From JAJXXT01 sp963764465 (GTDB taxonomy: Bacteria; Pseudomonadota; Alphaproteobacteria; Acetobacterales; Acetobacteraceae): a stretch of 64,000 nucleotides of DNA. The stretch lies in assembly GCA_963764465.1 (NCBI GenBank), contig CAVXSO010000007.1, positions 496,001 through 560,000 of the forward strand. The letters run 5' to 3'. The position numbers and the translations under genes were made by a program. Under the pieces are notes generated by a model, which searched no databases, was not told the origin of the DNA, and was given only the letters and a program-made list of their open reading frames with translations. Positions 9,738 to 17,862 of the stretch are shown in pieces; within the stretch, counting starts at the first letter, position 1; every line of letters starts with the position of its first letter.

Positions 9738-10436
9738 TTACTTCTTGCCGGCGGGCGCCTTCGCGGCGGCGGGTGCCGCGGCCTTGGCACCGCCGGCGGG
9801 AGCGGCCGCACCGGCGGCGGGTGCCACGGCGGCAGCGGCGGCGGCCTGCTCGGCAGTGGGCTCGGCCATCTTGGTCGGTGGTGCGACGGTCGCAATCACG
9901 AAGTCGCGGTCGGTGATGGTCGGGCGCACGCCCGCGGTGCCCGTGAGGTCGGAGAAGCGCAGCGCGTCGTTGATGTCGAGCGCGCCGAGATCACCCTCGA
10001 AGAACTCAGGCACGTTCTCGGGATCGACGTAGCACTCGACCGCGTGGCGCACGACGTTGAGGACGCCGCCGCGCTTGATGCCCGGGGAGATGCCATCGCC
10101 CTTGAAATGCACCGCGACCGCAACGCGAACCTTCTCGCCCGGCGCGAGGCGCTGGAAATCCACGTGCTCCGGCTGGTCCGTGACGGGGTGGAACTGCACG
10201 TCGCGCATCAGCGCGCGGGTGCCATTGCCGTCCACCGTTACCTCGAAGATGCGCGAGCGCCAGCCGCCCCGCGTCACCTCGCGCATGACGCTGCGCGGAT
10301 CGAGCGCGATCAGCATCGGCGTTGCCTTGGCGCCGTAGATGACGCCCGGGATATGTCCCTGCCTGCGGGTCGCGCGTGCTGCCCCCTTACCTGCACGCTC
10401 GCGCGCCGCGGCCTCGATGGTCGTGAAATTGGCCAT
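9738..10436 (-). CDS. rplY: 50S ribosomal protein L25 (general stress protein Ctc type)
   Basis: Binds 5S rRNA in the large ribosomal subunit. 232 residues: an N-terminal L25 domain (RERAGKGAARATRRQGHIPG, VIYGAKATP), the longer C-terminal beta domain of the TL5/Ctc type ending near residue 185, and then a ~45-residue tail made almost only of Ala, Pro, Gly and Lys. The tail is long but such tails are common in alphaproteobacterial L25. The start at 10436 gives the conserved N-terminus MANFTTIEAAAR. It is the first gene of rplY-pth-ychF. Its leader contains a GC-rich hairpin (10459-10480) of unknown role. Confidence 0.96.
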   Translation of the reverse strand: MANFTTIEAAARERAGKGAARATRRQGHIPGVIYGAKATPMLIALDPRSVMREVTRGGWRSRIFEVTVDGNGTRALMRDVQFHPVTDQPEHVDFQRLAPGEKVRVAVAVHFKGDGISPGIKRGGVLNVVRHAVECYVDPENVPEFFEGDLGALDINDALRFSDLTGTAGVRPTITDRDFVIATVAPPTKMAEPTAEQAAAAAAVAPAAGAAAPAGGAKAAAPAAAKAPAGKK

Positions 10437-10538
10437 GGTCCGCTCCTGTCATGAGAAACCCGGCCTCCAGGGGTGCCGGGCGCGGCGGGCCTCTAGACCC
10501 TGGCGGACCTGATGGCAAGCAGAAGCGAGTGAAAACGG

Positions 10539-11843
10539 TCAGCCCACCGCGATATCGAAGCCGACGCACCAGTTCATCAGCGGGTAGGGAGTGCCCAGCA
10601 GCCCGACTTCCTCCGGATCAAGGTCGGTGCCGGCGAAGCCCACCTCCGCCAGGCGCGCATCGCTGTCATGCAGGCCGCCGCGGCCGCGATGCGCGCGGTC
10701 GGCATAGCGCAGCCTCGTGGCGCCGGCGGGCGGACGCGCCAGGCGCAGCGAGACGCGGTCGGGGCCGGCGATCTCGGTCGCCTCGACCGGCACGGCGCCG
10801 GCCGCGTCGATCACGGTGAAGCCCTGGTCGGGCACGGGCTCGCGCCGCGCACCGAGGAAGGGCCGGCCGAAAGCCAGCGGCGGCTGCGGCACATGGAAGG
10901 AGGCGAGGATCCGGTCGGCGTTGCGCACGGCGCCGGTGGGGTGGAGTGGGCGCCAGGGACGGCGGTCCACGAACAGGGTCGCCAGAACCTTGCCGAATTG
11001 CGCGCCGAGCCAGCGATATCCGTCCGCGCGAAGATGCCCGGTGGGCCGGTCCGGCAGCGGATAGACGGGGGCGGCCATGAACACGCCCTCCGTGTTCAGC
11101 GCGAAATCGAGCTGGGCCTGCGGCACCGCCATGTCGTCCGACGCATAGGCGCCGCCGGTCTGGTAAGTGACGAAGGCTGGCGGCATCGCCTGGCCGGCGA
11201 CACCGGTGGCCACGTCCGTCGCGATGTCGCGGCAAAGGCGCTCCAGCAGGGCGCGGTAGGCCGGGCCGTCGCTCGTGGCGCCATTGATGCCCCAGGAATT
11301 ATTCTCGCCCTGCAGCAGCAGGACGGCAGGAATGCCGTAGGTCTTGCCCCAGGCGAGGGACGCGGCACGTGCCTGGGCAGCGCAGTCGCGCAGACGCGCG
11401 AACAGTTCCGGGCTCGCGCCGCGGGAAAGCTGCTCGATCCCGCGTCCGCCGACGCCGCAGGCGGAGGCAAGCAGCAGCCGCAGCCGCGCCGTGGCATCGG
11501 CGGCGAGCATGCGCCCGCGCAGGTGCCCGAGCGCTTCCTCCAGCACCGTCTCGCCCAGCACCGGGGTCTCGCGCGGGAGCGCGGCCAACGCCAACTCGTC
11601 GAGCAGCGTGCCGTCCGGCAACTGATCGGTCGCGACCAGCTGGCGCAGCACCGGGCCGCCGAGCGCGAACCATTCGGGCGAGGATTCCGGCCCGCTGCCG
11701 CGCACCGCCCGGCCGAGCATCAGCGTGTCGTGCCGCGGCTTGCGGGTGAGCGCCGGCGCACCCTCCCAGCCGGTCGAGAGGGACTGGCCGTAGGCGAGGA
11801 TATGGTTGATCCCGAATGCTGGCTGCGCGAAGGGCTCAGGCAC
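10539..11843 (-). CDS. SGNH/SASA-like esterase (putative carbohydrate O-acetylesterase)
   Basis: 434 residues with the hallmarks of the sialate-O-acetylesterase-like branch of SGNH hydrolases: HILAYGQSLSTGWEG near residue 14 (nucleophile Ser in GQS), VLLLQGENNSWG (block with Gly/Asn) and HLRADGYRWLG (catalytic His). No signal peptide is visible, so a cytosolic role is likely. A C-terminal domain of about 120 residues follows the catalytic part. The start is a GTG at 11843 that overlaps the dehalogenase stop by 8 bases. The substrate is unknown; the neighbours (aldolase-like protein, lipoprotein, dehalogenase) do not settle it. Confidence 0.7.
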   Translation of the reverse strand: MPEPFAQPAFGINHILAYGQSLSTGWEGAPALTRKPRHDTLMLGRAVRGSGPESSPEWFALGGPVLRQLVATDQLPDGTLLDELALAALPRETPVLGETVLEEALGHLRGRMLAADATARLRLLLASACGVGGRGIEQLSRGASPELFARLRDCAAQARAASLAWGKTYGIPAVLLLQGENNSWGINGATSDGPAYRALLERLCRDIATDVATGVAGQAMPPAFVTYQTGGAYASDDMAVPQAQLDFALNTEGVFMAAPVYPLPDRPTGHLRADGYRWLGAQFGKVLATLFVDRRPWRPLHPTGAVRNADRILASFHVPQPPLAFGRPFLGARREPVPDQGFTVIDAAGAVPVEATEIAGPDRVSLRLARPPAGATRLRYADRAHRGRGGLHDSDARLAEVGFAGTDLDPEEVGLLGTPYPLMNWCVGFDIAVG

Positions 11844-12558
11844 CCAGCCGGTCCGCGAGGTCGGTGAAGTCGGCGGCGATCACGTCCCAGGCCTCGGTCG
11901 CCGCGAAATCCTTCTTCTGGTGCGGGCCGTATTCCGTGGGGCGCGGCACGAAGCCGGTGGCCATGCCCTCGGCACGCGCGGCGGCGAGGTCGCCATTATG
12001 GGCCGCGACCAGCATCACCTCCGCGGGCGCCAGGTTGAGGAAGGCGGCGGCGCCGCGATAGGTCTCGGGGTCGGGCTTGTAGTGGTGGAAGATGTCGCCG
12101 CCCAGGATCAGGTCGAAGGGCAGGTCGGCGGCCTTGGCGAGGCGGCTGAGCAGGCCGACATTGCCGTTGGACAATGTTCCGAGAATGAACTCGTTGCGTA
12201 GCCGGCGCATCGCCGGGACCACTTCCGGCCAGGGATGCAGACGGTGCCAGAAGCGCACGAAATCCTGGCGCGTTGCCTCGTCCACGTCGCCTAGGCCGAA
12301 GGCTGGCAGCAAGGCATCGAGGCTGGCGCGGTGCAGGTCGTCGAGGATGGTCCACGGAAGCTCGCCCTTGCGCACGCGGTCCATGGAGGGGACGTAGGCG
12401 CCGCGCCAGGCATCGGCGATGCCGGCCCAGTCCGCCTGCCTTCCCTGTCGTGCGCCCCAGGCGCCGAAGAACTCAATGAGGCTTGAGCGCCAGTCCACGA
12501 CAGTGCCGAACACGTCGAAGACCAGGGCGCGCACGCGCTTCTCGCCGGCTTGGGACAT
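11836..12558 (-). CDS. Haloacid dehalogenase, type II
   Basis: 240-residue HAD-superfamily hydrolase of the L-2-haloacid dehalogenase group. The nucleophile motif VFDVFGTVVDWR places the Asp at about residue 15. TLSNGNVGLL (motif II) and the lysine/aspartate segment around HYKPDPETYRGAAAFL and VAAHNGDLAAARAEGM (motifs III and IV) are present. Family enzymes remove halide from short 2-haloacids, but many members act on other substrates. ATG at 12558 is preferred over an upstream in-frame start at 12594 because homology begins just after it. It overlaps the esterase gene at its 3' end and follows the lipoprotein gene by 40 bases. Confidence 0.88.
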   Translation of the reverse strand: MSQAGEKRVRALVFDVFGTVVDWRSSLIEFFGAWGARQGRQADWAGIADAWRGAYVPSMDRVRKGELPWTILDDLHRASLDALLPAFGLGDVDEATRQDFVRFWHRLHPWPEVVPAMRRLRNEFILGTLSNGNVGLLSRLAKAADLPFDLILGGDIFHHYKPDPETYRGAAAFLNLAPAEVMLVAAHNGDLAAARAEGMATGFVPRPTEYGPHQKKDFAATEAWDVIAADFTDLADRLGA

Positions 12559-12598
12559 GTATCGGAACGTAACGGCTGGCCGGACGAGGGTCAAAACC

Positions 12599-13009
12599 TC
12601 AGCGTGCGAAGAGCTCCACCTGCGGCGCGGGCGAGCCGGGATCGCCGCGATAACCGATGCGGATGCGCGCGGGGTCGATCCCGGCGGCGGCGAGCGCGGT
12701 CGCGGCCTGTTCCAGGTTGGCCTGCTGGCGTGCGCGGAAGGCAGCGCGCGCGGCCTCGGTCCCGGTGAGCGGCACCGGCGCGACGAGGTCGAAGTGACGG
12801 CCTGGATCGCGCGTTGCGGCGTCGCGCGCGGTGGCGGCGAGGCGCGCGGGCCAGCCTGGCGCCCCGTCGGAGATGGCGATCGGGCGTGTGGCGACGCGTG
12901 CCGCGAGGGCGGCCTGCCCCGGTGTGCTGCGGTGCGTCTCGAAGGTGCGCTGGTCGATCAGCGTGCAGCCGGCGAGCAGGCCGGCCGCCAGCAGCATCGC
13001 GGCGCGCAT
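12599..13009 (-). CDS. Small putative lipoprotein, unknown function
   Basis: 136-residue protein beginning MRAAMLLAAGLLAGCTLIDQ, a short lipoprotein signal with lipobox LAGC, so the mature protein should be membrane-anchored at Cys15. The mature part has FDLVAPVPLTGTEAARAAF and an Ala-rich helix (QQANLEQAATALAAAGIDP), then RIRIGYRGDPGSPAPQVELF. This resembles the layout of small OmpA-like or SIMPL-like repeats but is too short for a confident call. It starts 4 bases after the aldolase-like gene, so the two are probably co-transcribed. Confidence 0.72.
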   Translation of the reverse strand: MRAAMLLAAGLLAGCTLIDQRTFETHRSTPGQAALAARVATRPIAISDGAPGWPARLAATARDAATRDPGRHFDLVAPVPLTGTEAARAAFRARQQANLEQAATALAAAGIDPARIRIGYRGDPGSPAPQVELFAR

Positions 13010-13013
13010 GCGC

Positions 13014-13772
13014 CTAGTGCCGGTAATCCGGCGCCTCGCGATCGAGCGTGCGGCGGACGCTGGCGAGGTGCATCCGCGCGGCCTCGGCGCAGCCCTGCTG
13101 CATCTGCTGCGCGGTGTGGGCGGCGACACCGGGCGGCACCAGCTTCAGCCGCCGCCCGGTGGAGAGGGCGAGAAGCTCCGCCTCGCAGGCGCGCTCGAGG
13201 TAGTAGAGGTCGTCCCATGCCTCGGCGATGGAGCGCGCCGTCACCATCACGCCGTGGTTCTTGAGGAAGACGATGGGTTTGTCGCCCATGGCGCCGGCAA
13301 TACGGTCGCCCTCGGCGTTGTCGAGCGCGAGCCCGTTGTAGTGCTCGTCCACCACGATGCGGCCGTAGAACTTGAGCGCGGTCTGGATCGCGAAGGAAAG
13401 CGGCGGGCCCTCCAGCATCGCGAGTGCCGTGGCGTTGGGCATGTGCGTGTGGAAGGCGACGCGCGCGCCCGGGTGGCGCCGGTGCAGGCGGGCATGGATA
13501 TAGAAGGCCGTCGCCTCCACCGTACCCTCGCCCTCCACCACGTTGCCGTCGAAATCACAGACCAGCAGGCGCGAGGCCGTGATCTCGTGGAAGCCATAGC
13601 CGAGCGGGTTGACGAGGAAGAGCTCATCGCTGCCCGGCACCATGGCCGAGAAATGGTTGCAGATACCCTCGTGCATGCCGAGCCGCGCGGCCTGGCGCAG
13701 GCAGGCGGCGAGGTCGAGTCGCGCCTCGGTCAGCGCGTCCTGGTCGATTCCGGAGAGGGCATTGCGGAGCAT
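13014..13772 (-). CDS. Class II aldolase/adducin family protein
   Basis: 252 residues with the zinc-dependent class II aldolase fold. Metal-binding histidines lie in FHTHMPNATAL and in VFLKNHGVMV; the start of the fold is LRQAARLGMHEGICNHFSAMVPG. This branch (long C-terminal helix, YYLERACEAELLALSTG) is close to proteins annotated as aldolase-like or hydroxyacid decarboxylase-like rather than fuculose-phosphate aldolase proper. The reaction is unknown. ATG at 13772 is the first start preceding homology. It is divergent from the M20 amidase at 13818. Confidence 0.88.
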   Translation of the reverse strand: MLRNALSGIDQDALTEARLDLAACLRQAARLGMHEGICNHFSAMVPGSDELFLVNPLGYGFHEITASRLLVCDFDGNVVEGEGTVEATAFYIHARLHRRHPGARVAFHTHMPNATALAMLEGPPLSFAIQTALKFYGRIVVDEHYNGLALDNAEGDRIAGAMGDKPIVFLKNHGVMVTARSIAEAWDDLYYLERACEAELLALSTGRRLKLVPPGVAAHTAQQMQQGCAEAARMHLASVRRTLDREAPDYRH

Positions 13773-13817
13773 GCGCAAGCGTTGCAGGAACGCCCTCGCA
13801 CGACAAGGGTACGCCAC

Positions 13818-15059
13818 ATGCAGACGAACCGGCCGGTCGACGGCAAGCGCCTCTGGGACAGCCTGATGAGCATGGCGGAGATCGGCGCCACACCGAAGGG
13901 CGGCGTGCGGCGGCTCGCGCTGTCCGACGTGGACAAGCAGGGGCGCGCGCGCTTCCGCCAATGGTGCGAGGCGCTGGGGCTGAAGGTGCGGGTCGATGCG
14001 ATGGGCAACATGTTCGCCCGCCGAGAGGGGCGCGACCCCAAGCGCCTGCCCGTGATGTTCGGCAGCCATCTCGACAGCCAGCCCTCCGGTGGCAAGTTCG
14101 ACGGTGCGCTCGGCGTCATCGCCGGGCTCGAGCTGATGCGCACGCTGAACGACCTCAACCTCGTCACCGAGGCGCCCCTGGAGCTGGTGAACTGGACCGA
14201 CGAGGAGGGCAGCCGCTTCGGCCACTCGCTGATGGGCTCCGGCGTCTGGGCAGGGGTCTACGAGGAGAGTGCCATCAAGGCGCTGCGTGACGTGGAGGGT
14301 GTGACGGTCGGCGATGCGCTGGCGATCATCGGCGCGGCAGGGCCGGAACCCGCCCGCGCCTATCCGGCCGATGCGTATTTCGAGCTGCATATCGAGCAGG
14401 GACCGATCCTGGAACGCGAGGCGAGGCAGATCGGCGTCGTCACCGGCGGGCAGGCGCAGGTCTGGTACGAGGGCGCGGTGTTCGGCCGCGACTCCCACGC
14501 CGGCACCACGCCGCCCTCGATGCGGCGCGACGCGTTGGTGGCGATGGCGGAGATCATCCGTCTCGTCGACCGGACTATGCGCGCGCGCGGCGAGGACGGG
14601 CGCGGCACGGTGGGATACCTGCAGGTCATCCCCAACTCGACCAACGTGGTACCGGGCGAGGTGCGGTTCACCGCCGAGTACCGCCATCCCGACGAGACGG
14701 AGATCGCACGCATCGCCGACGGTTTTCCGGTCGAGGCAGCGGCGCTGGTCGGCGCCACGGGCTGCAAGCTGGAACTGCGGGAGAAATTCCGCATCCCCGC
14801 GCAGCCCTTCGATCCCGCCTGCGTTGCGCTGGTGCAGGAAGCCGCGGACCGGCTGGGCCTGTCCTCGCGCCGCATTGTCTCGGGTGCCGGGCATGACGCG
14901 GTCTATGTCGCGCGGCGCGTGCCGACGGCGATGATCTTCACCCCGTGCAAGGACGGGCTGTCGCACAACGAGGAAGAAAGCATCCTGCCGGAAGAAGCCC
15001 AGGCCGGCTGCCAGATCCTGTTCGAGGCAGTGGTCGCGCGCGCCAACCGCGCGCTGTAG
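13818..15059 (+). CDS. M20-family amidase (hydantoinase/carbamoylase type)
   Basis: 413-residue zinc amidohydrolase of the Zn-dependent hydantoinase/carbamoylase subfamily, which splits N-carbamoyl-L-amino acids, ureidoglycolate-type compounds or beta-ureidopropionate. Metal ligands are visible: GSHLDSQPSGGKFDGALG (His84, Asp95) and NWTDEEGSRFG (Glu129/Glu130). The dimerisation-domain motif GRDSHAGTTP and the C-terminal SHNEEES are also present. The start at 13818 is preceded only by a weak ribosome site. Substrate cannot be deduced. A D-carbamoylase lies 19 kb away but in a different transcription unit. Confidence 0.9.
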   Translation: MQTNRPVDGKRLWDSLMSMAEIGATPKGGVRRLALSDVDKQGRARFRQWCEALGLKVRVDAMGNMFARREGRDPKRLPVMFGSHLDSQPSGGKFDGALGVIAGLELMRTLNDLNLVTEAPLELVNWTDEEGSRFGHSLMGSGVWAGVYEESAIKALRDVEGVTVGDALAIIGAAGPEPARAYPADAYFELHIEQGPILEREARQIGVVTGGQAQVWYEGAVFGRDSHAGTTPPSMRRDALVAMAEIIRLVDRTMRARGEDGRGTVGYLQVIPNSTNVVPGEVRFTAEYRHPDETEIARIADGFPVEAAALVGATGCKLELREKFRIPAQPFDPACVALVQEAADRLGLSSRRIVSGAGHDAVYVARRVPTAMIFTPCKDGLSHNEEESILPEEAQAGCQILFEAVVARANRAL

Positions 15060-15142
15060 GGGCGACCAGCCCGGTCAGGCTCCGACGCCGCGAGCCGTTG
15101 CCCGCGTGGGCAACGTCGCGGCCCTGAACGAAGGAACGACCC

Positions 15143-15343
15143 ATGGATGTCGAGGAAGCCGCGCAACGCCTGGGCGGCAATTTCGAGCCGACGCCGGAAC
15201 TGCTGGCGCGGATCTGGGCCCGGGACCCCGAGCACCCGCGGGCCGCGAACCCCGCAGACTACAAGGGCGACGCGACGGTGGCGGAGACGGCGCTGCGGGG
15301 GCGGCGGATGAACATCTATCATTACCGCGGCGCCGGACGCTGA
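15143..15343 (+). CDS. Hypothetical 66-residue protein
   Basis: Small open frame with an AAGGAAC ribosome site 8 bases before the ATG. The product is charged and begins MDVEEAAQRLGGNFEP; it ends in MNIYHYRGAGR. No signal peptide, membrane segment or known domain is visible. It lies between the M20 amidase and a convergent DUF6134 gene. Codon choice looks like its neighbours, with strong G/C at third positions. I do not recognise it; it may be a lineage-specific small protein or an overcalled frame. Confidence 0.5.
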   Translation: MDVEEAAQRLGGNFEPTPELLARIWARDPEHPRAANPADYKGDATVAETALRGRRMNIYHYRGAGR

Positions 15344-15398
15344 GCGGCGGTACCAACGCCATCCAGCGCCGCCGAAGCCGCGCCGGACCGAGCGTGCG

Positions 15399-16070
15399 TT
15401 ACGGGACCTGCCGGCGATAGATGATCAGTGAGCCGTCCGAGGCGATGGCGGTGAGGCCGGCCCAGATGCCGGAAGGCTCGTACCAGAGGTCGAGCGCGCG
15501 CGGCGTTTTTCTCCCCTCGCTCCAGGTGAGCGCGTAATGGCGGGCCACGATGGGGTGGCCGGCCTCGTCCAGCACTGTGTCCATCCCCTTGTCCACGGTC
15601 GTGACGTGCATCAGCTCACCGTTTTCGGCGTTGATCATCGGGTGATGGACTTCCTCCTCGTTCCAGTGCGACGCGGGGACGCTGCCGGGCGGGGCCAGAT
15701 ATGGCTTCACGCTGCTGCCGCGCACGTCGAGCCGGTCGCCGTTGCGCGTCGCGCGGGCAAATCGCATCTTGCCGTCGTCGTTGGCGTTGCTCGCGGCGTG
15801 GATCAGCACGCCGTCTCGCCATTCCTCGAGCCCGCGCAGTGAATAGTGGAAGAGGTCGAACGGGCCGAACGTGACCTTGATCTCGACGGCGATTCGCACG
15901 TCGAGCAGGTGCTGGTCGCCGGCGAAATCAATGGTGTGGGTGCCGATGCGGCTGCCCTTGCGATGGATGATGAAGGCAAGCCGACGGCCTGGCGGGACGG
16001 GCAGCGCCGGCGCGGCTGCCACGAGGAGGAAGGGTGCCGCCAGAACGGCACGACGGGTGAGCGGCGGCAT
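15399..16070 (-). CDS. DUF6134 family exported protein
   Basis: 223-residue protein starting MPPLTRRAVLAAPFLLVAAAPAL, a signal peptide with a twin-arginine-like TRRAVLA. The body has the DUF6134 pattern: RLAFIIHRKGSRIGTHTIDF at the mature N-terminus, then beta-rich segments with FGPFDLFHYSLRGLEEWRDG and HYALTWSEGRKTPRALDLWY. The family is found widely in alphaproteobacteria; its function is unknown and it is probably periplasmic. A GTG two codons upstream (16076) is an alternative start. It ends 55 bases from the small protein at 15143-15343. Confidence 0.85.
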   Translation of the reverse strand: MPPLTRRAVLAAPFLLVAAAPALPVPPGRRLAFIIHRKGSRIGTHTIDFAGDQHLLDVRIAVEIKVTFGPFDLFHYSLRGLEEWRDGVLIHAASNANDDGKMRFARATRNGDRLDVRGSSVKPYLAPPGSVPASHWNEEEVHHPMINAENGELMHVTTVDKGMDTVLDEAGHPIVARHYALTWSEGRKTPRALDLWYEPSGIWAGLTAIASDGSLIIYRRQVP

Positions 16071-16271
16071 CGTCACGATAGTGCCATTTCCTCACGCGCG
16101 CCCACCTTACGCAAGGCTGGGCGATTCCGGCGCGGGTAATCGTGGGCGGCTTGACGGATCAGGCGACCGAAGGGTTATGCCTGGGATTGGCGGCAGCAGC
16201 GCCCGGGCCGTGTCGCATCGCCGGCTTTGGCCGGTTTGGCGGACATCGAGGTTTTCCGGCAGGATCGGCGG

Positions 16272-16347
16272 TGGTGGAGCTGAGGGGGATCGAACCCCTG
16301 ACCTCCTCATTGCGAACGAGGCGCTCTCCCAGCTGAGCTACAGCCCC
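16272..16347 (-). tRNA. tRNA-Ala (anticodon CGC)
   Basis: 76 nt with encoded CCA. The acceptor stem GGGGCTG/CAGCTCC contains the G3-U70 pair that identifies alanine tRNAs. The anticodon loop is TTCGCAA with stem CCTCG/TGAGG, giving anticodon CGC for GCG codons, in line with the high GC content. The T arm contains GGTTCGATCC. A TTGACC box lies on the same strand at 16424-16419 and could be part of its promoter, but the matching -10 is weak. Confidence 0.97.
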
Positions 16348-16503
16348 CGCCGCCGGCTGCTCCCCCAGGTCGACACAGGCGCGGGAGCGGCGCGGGTGAT
16401 GACAGAGGGGGGACGGCAGGTCAAGCACCCGCTTCGCCCGCCCGGCATTGCCGCGCGACGACCCTGCCGCTAGCTTGCGCCGCTGTTTTCCTGGGATTTC
16501 CGC

Positions 16504-16821
16504 GTGATCACCATCATCTTCTGGGTCGCGAACGAGTTTCTGGTGCTCTATCGCTGGGCCGTCATCATCGCCGCCGTGCTCAGCATGCTCGTCGCCTTCG
16601 GCGTGCTGGACACGCGCAACCGCATCGTCTGGACAATCGGCGACTTCTTCTATCGCATCACCGAGCCGGCGCTGCGACCAATCCGCAACGTACTACCGGA
16701 TTTCGGCGGCATCGATGTCTCGCCGATCGTGCTGCTGGTGCTGATCTATGTCGTGCAGATGCTGCTGGGGCGCGTCTACGGCGCGCTGATGTTCGGAAAC
16801 CTGCAGGGTCTGGTGTTCTGA
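16504..16821 (+). CDS. YggT family membrane protein
   Basis: 105-residue integral membrane protein of the YggT family, implicated in cell-division-associated or osmotic-stress functions in other bacteria. Two hydrophobic blocks (residues about 3-35 and 73-95) flank the conserved NRIVWTIGDFFYRITEPALRP and the I-R-N-V-L-P turn. It starts with GTG at 16504 and is followed by folD after five bases, so the two are probably one operon. Confidence 0.9.
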   Translation: MITIIFWVANEFLVLYRWAVIIAAVLSMLVAFGVLDTRNRIVWTIGDFFYRITEPALRPIRNVLPDFGGIDVSPIVLLVLIYVVQMLLGRVYGALMFGNLQGLVF

Positions 16822-16826
16822 CGGCG

Positions 16827-17675
16827 ATGGCCGCGCGCGTCCTCGACGGCAAGGCGCTCGCGGCACGCGTGCGCGCGGAGGTCGCAGCCCGCGTCGCACA
16901 AAGGCCGCGCCCGCCCACGCTCGCGGTCGTGCTGGTGGGCGACGATCCGGCGAGCGCCGTCTATGTCCGCAGCAAGGACCGCGCGGCGCGCGAGGCCGGG
17001 ATCGCGGCGCGCACCATCCGCCTGCCGGCGGCAACGACACAGCAGGCCCTGCTCGCTGAGATCCGCGCCCTCAACGACGACGCTCTGGTGGACGGCATCC
17101 TGGTGCAGCTGCCGCTGCCGAAGGGGCTGCGCGCGGAAGCGGTCCTGGATGCGATCGACCCCGCGAAGGACGTCGACGGGCTGACACCGACCAATGCGGG
17201 GCTGCTGGCAAGCGGCCGCAAGGGACTGGTGCCGTGCACGCCGAAGGGCGTGATGCGGCTGCTGGCGGAGACACCGCTCGCCGGCGCGCGGGCGGTGGTG
17301 CTCGGCCGCTCGGTGCTGGTCGGCCGGCCGGCGGCGGCGCTGCTGACGGGGGCGGACGCGACGGTGACGCTGGCGCATTCGCGCACGCGCGACCTGGTGG
17401 CGCTGTGCCGCCGCGCCGAGGTACTGGTGGCCGCGATCGGGCGGCCGGAGATGGTCCGCGGGGAGTGGATCGCGCCCGGGGCCACGGTGATCGATGTCGG
17501 CATCAACCGCGTCGCCGACGGGCGCCTGGTGGGCGACGTCGCCTACGCGGAAGCCGCGGCGGTCGCGGGTGCGATCACGCCGGTTCCGGGCGGCGTGGGG
17601 CCGATGACCATCGCCTGCCTGCTGGAGAACACACTGGAAGCCGCCATCGCGCGTGACGACGGCGCCGGCGGCTAG
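16827..17675 (+). CDS. folD: Bifunctional methylenetetrahydrofolate dehydrogenase/cyclohydrolase
   Basis: Converts 5,10-methylene-THF to 10-formyl-THF in one-carbon metabolism. 282 residues, the usual length. Family motifs seen are VGDDPASAVYVRSKDRAARE near residue 35, LVQLPLPKGL near 95, the NADP-binding loop VVLGRSVLVGRPAAALL near 155, and ITPVPGGVGPMTIACLLENT near the C-terminus. The catalytic Lys is in YVRSKDRAA. Its TAG stop is on the same CTAG tetranucleotide as the stop of the convergent DUF1674 gene. Confidence 0.97.
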   Translation: MAARVLDGKALAARVRAEVAARVAQRPRPPTLAVVLVGDDPASAVYVRSKDRAAREAGIAARTIRLPAATTQQALLAEIRALNDDALVDGILVQLPLPKGLRAEAVLDAIDPAKDVDGLTPTNAGLLASGRKGLVPCTPKGVMRLLAETPLAGARAVVLGRSVLVGRPAAALLTGADATVTLAHSRTRDLVALCRRAEVLVAAIGRPEMVRGEWIAPGATVIDVGINRVADGRLVGDVAYAEAAAVAGAITPVPGGVGPMTIACLLENTLEAAIARDDGAGG

Positions 17676-17848
17676 AAATCCGTGACACGCCCCTTGTGCT
17701 GCCAGTCGCCGTAGCGCGTCGGCTCAGGGCCGGGCGCGCCGCCGATTTCCTTGGGCATTGGCGGCGGCACGGGCGTGGCGGGGGCGGGGGCGTCCTTTTC
17801 GGCGCCTTGGCCGTCCCCGGCATCCGGGGTCTTGTCTGAGGCGGTCAT
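17672..17848 (-). CDS. DUF1674/SdhAF4-type protein
   Basis: 58-residue protein of the DUF1674 family, whose eukaryotic member SdhAF4 assists maturation of the flavinylated succinate dehydrogenase subunit. The conserved C-terminus is present: KEIGGAPGPEPTRYGDWQHKGRVTDF in outline, with EIGG, GPEPTRYGDW and the terminal KGRxxDF. The N-terminal half is a Pro/Ala-rich, low-complexity stretch, as usual. It is read through from ATG 17848 to TAG 17672. It sits away from any sdh operon in this window. Function in bacteria is inferred from the mitochondrial homolog. Confidence 0.9.
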   Translation of the reverse strand: MTASDKTPDAGDGQGAEKDAPAPATPVPPPMPKEIGGAPGPEPTRYGDWQHKGRVTDF

Positions 17849-17862
17849 GGGATCGACATGGC

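Noticed and set aside
10459..10480. Hairpin CCCGGC/GCCGGG upstream of rplY as a riboswitch or attenuator
   Set aside because: Single short GC hairpin with no known leader pattern or T-run; too little to call.
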